From Cloacimonetes bacterium TCS62 (GTDB taxonomy: Bacteria; Cloacimonadota; Cloacimonadia; Cloacimonadales; TCS61), in assembly GCA_001577185.1 (NCBI GenBank), contig LSCM01000059.1, positions 1 through 7,195 on the forward strand: a stretch of DNA of 7,195 bases, in the 5' to 3' direction. A program made the translations under genes and the position numbers. Shown one piece after another: positions 5,625 to 7,195 of the stretch; position 1 is the stretch's first letter, and every line of letters starts with the position of its first letter. Under the pieces are notes generated by a model, which saw only the letters and a program-made list of their open reading frames with translations, was not told the origin of the DNA and did no database searches.

Positions 5625-7195
5625 TGAAAAAATTTCTTGTTTTCCTAATCTGTTTTTTATTTCTACCACTTTTGGGTGAAGTATCACTAAATGAGTTTGG
5701 TCATATAACTAGTAGCAAACAAGAAATCGATATTGAGTATTATTACGAAAATGATGAGTATTTTGCTTTTATTGATAATCTTAAATTGATTGGAACAACT
5801 GTTCAGAAAGTTGCAAATGGTTATTTGACTATAGTAACTGAGCACGAAAATCATCCAAGTTGGCTGCGGATTTATGATAGACAAGGGGTTGAAAAATATA
5901 AGAAGTCATATTCTAAGATCATCAATTTGATGTTAGCTAGGAATAAGAAAAAAGTAGCATTTTATAATGGTGAGAAATTGGTAACTTTGGATACAGAAGA
6001 TCTAGAGGAAACAGAGTTTTCTAAATCAATAATATTTACAATGGATGAACAAGGAGAACCAATTTATTCCACTCGTCAGAACGTTCTTTGTTACAATTCC
6101 AAGAAATTCAATATTCCTGAACGAATAAGATCAATTTTATTTATTAAGAATCCAATAATTATTACTCGACATTCAATTTTTAAAATTAATACAAACCTTC
6201 ACAAAATCAATACATTTACAGATGAGATCTTTGATGCAGAAGTAATCGATGATGAATTGTATTTGGCAGTAACAAACGGTTCAACCTATAGATTAATTAA
6301 TTATTCTGGATCTCAAAATTATCACATTATTGACCAGATAGAACTTGAAAAAAAATCAAATAAAATACATGAGCCGATCTATGCACCTTTGAATTATGGT
6401 GAGGATAATTTCCCCTTTCCAATTGGAAATAGTTATGCTGAAATACAACAATATGGAAATACTCCATATTTACATCCGGGAGTTGACTATTTAGGTGATG
6501 ACAACCAAGAAGTTTATGCTGTACACGATGGATTTGTAAAAGCAGTACTGACAACTGGTGGAAATGCTTACTGGAGAATAGCCATTGCTAATGAGAATGT
6601 TCCAAGTGAAGTTGAAGGATATCTTTATGCTCACCTTAATGAGAATTCGATTACTGTAAATGTTGGAGATCAAGTAAATGCTGGCGATTTGCTAGGGACA
6701 CTTTATCCCTGGAACTATTATGACTTTACCCATATTCATTTTTCTCGAGTTTTTTGTACCGGTGAGCAGTGGCTTGGTGATTGGTGGACAACGGAGAACA
6801 ATTTGCTTGATGTGATGAATATTCAGGATACAATTCCACCTATTTTTGAAGATGCATTAGAAGACCAAAAATTTGCTTTTGTAGATGAAAATGGAAATTA
6901 TCTTGATCCAATGAATCTTTATGGAGAATTCGATATTGTGGCAAAATGCCATGATATTGCCAATTCAAGCTGGAGAATTGATCTACACGATTTGAGCTAT
7001 TCAATACATTCAATTACGAATCCAGATTCGACGATCTTTCAAAAATATGCTTTTGTTTATGATTTTGATCTGGATACTTATCATTCGGGGAATGTGGATG
7101 AAATGATATTGAATACGATTTATTCTCGTGATGAAACATGCTATTCCATTGGAAATTATAACGAAAGAGAATACTACCATATAATTACGAACTCG
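5624..7195 (+). CDS. Secreted M23 (LytM-type) zinc metallopeptidase with beta-rich flanking regions, 3' end outside window
   Basis: This reading frame has no stop to the window edge (524 codons), so the protein is incomplete. It starts with a signal peptide: KK, a hydrophobic run FLVFLICFLFLPLLG, then GEVS near residues 18-21. No lipobox is convincing, so a soluble secreted form is likely. Residues about 22-265 are rich in short beta strands with aromatic residues and match no family I recognise; a propeller-like fold is possible. Residues about 275-375 form the M23 domain: HPGVDY with H284 and D288, YAHL with H337, VNVGDQVNAGDLLG, and HIH at 370-372. All expected zinc ligands (H284, D288, H372) and the catalytic H337 are present, so it should be active, probably on peptidoglycan cross-bridges or other extracellular proteins. 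After a DTIPPIF linker near 402-408 comes another beta-rich, Ig-like segment. The ATG overlaps the citF stop (TAATG) and lacks a good SD at normal distance (AAGGA at 5603-5607 is too far), so re-initiation after citF is likely. Confidence 0.85.
   Translation, partial: MKKFLVFLICFLFLPLLGEVSLNEFGHITSSKQEIDIEYYYENDEYFAFIDNLKLIGTTVQKVANGYLTIVTEHENHPSWLRIYDRQGVEKYKKSYSKIINLMLARNKKKVAFYNGEKLVTLDTEDLEETEFSKSIIFTMDEQGEPIYSTRQNVLCYNSKKFNIPERIRSILFIKNPIIITRHSIFKINTNLHKINTFTDEIFDAEVIDDELYLAVTNGSTYRLINYSGSQNYHIIDQIELEKKSNKIHEPIYAPLNYGEDNFPFPIGNSYAEIQQYGNTPYLHPGVDYLGDDNQEVYAVHDGFVKAVLTTGGNAYWRIAIANENVPSEVEGYLYAHLNENSITVNVGDQVNAGDLLGTLYPWNYYDFTHIHFSRVFCTGEQWLGDWWTTENNLLDVMNIQDTIPPIFEDALEDQKFAFVDENGNYLDPMNLYGEFDIVAKCHDIANSSWRIDLHDLSYSIHSITNPDSTIFQKYAFVYDFDLDTYHSGNVDEMILNTIYSRDETCYSIGNYNEREYYHIITNS

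Noticed and set aside
5282..6673. Minus-strand frames opposite citF and the peptidase gene (5282-5500, 5687-5884, 6327-6554, 6491-6673)
   Set aside because: The + strand frame from 5624 runs without a stop to the window end and encodes a signal peptide and a full M23 motif set, so the antisense frames are best read as chance.
1..7195. CRISPR arrays, tRNA or rRNA genes, insertion sequences, attachment sites
   Set aside because: No regularly spaced repeats, cloverleaf-like segments, transposase motifs or flanking inverted repeats were seen on reading both strands.

Overview
This is an AT-rich bacterial window with five genes, all on the + strand and closely spaced. Most starts carry good AGGAG/GGAGG-type ribosome binding sites. 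The gene set is a two-gene saccharopine pathway, a fused citrate-lyase subunit, and a large secreted M23 peptidase. Together with the low GC content, this suggests an anaerobic, amino-acid-using bacterium such as a Cloacimonadota-like lineage. That placement is an inference from gene content only. The strong Shine-Dalgarno sequences argue against typical Bacteroidota.

Layout. 1-87: leader with a possible promoter and a clear ribosome binding site. 88-1407: saccharopine dehydrogenase (glutamate-forming), matching the C-terminal half of the eukaryotic bifunctional lysine-degradation enzyme AASS (LKR/SDH). 1408-1510: spacer with a perfect 12-bp hairpin and no T-tract. 1511-2806: lysine-ketoglutarate reductase, matching the N-terminal half of AASS. 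2807-2892: short spacer with no convincing terminator. 2893-4062: fused CitD-CitE, the acyl carrier and beta subunits of citrate/citramalate lyase in one chain. 4059-5624: CitF, the alpha subunit, overlapping citDE by 4 bases. 5624-7195: secreted M23 (LytM-type) metallopeptidase, overlapping the citF stop by one base and cut off by the window end.

How they may work together. The first two enzymes join lysine and 2-oxoglutarate into saccharopine and split it into 2-aminoadipate semialdehyde and glutamate (or run the reverse for synthesis). CitDE and CitF would form a lyase that cleaves citrate to acetate and oxaloacetate, or citramalate to acetate and pyruvate. A citramalate specificity would suit a glutamate-fermenting cell, because glutamate is the product of the saccharopine step. 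The sequence does not settle which substrate is used. The peptidase has no obvious metabolic link and may share the transcript only by position.

The most notable points are the split, order-reversed AASS gene pair, its proximity to a CitD-CitE fusion with an unusual prosthetic-group site, and the unexplained hairpin between the two lysine genes. All the proteins belong to recognisable families, and I see no clearly new system.
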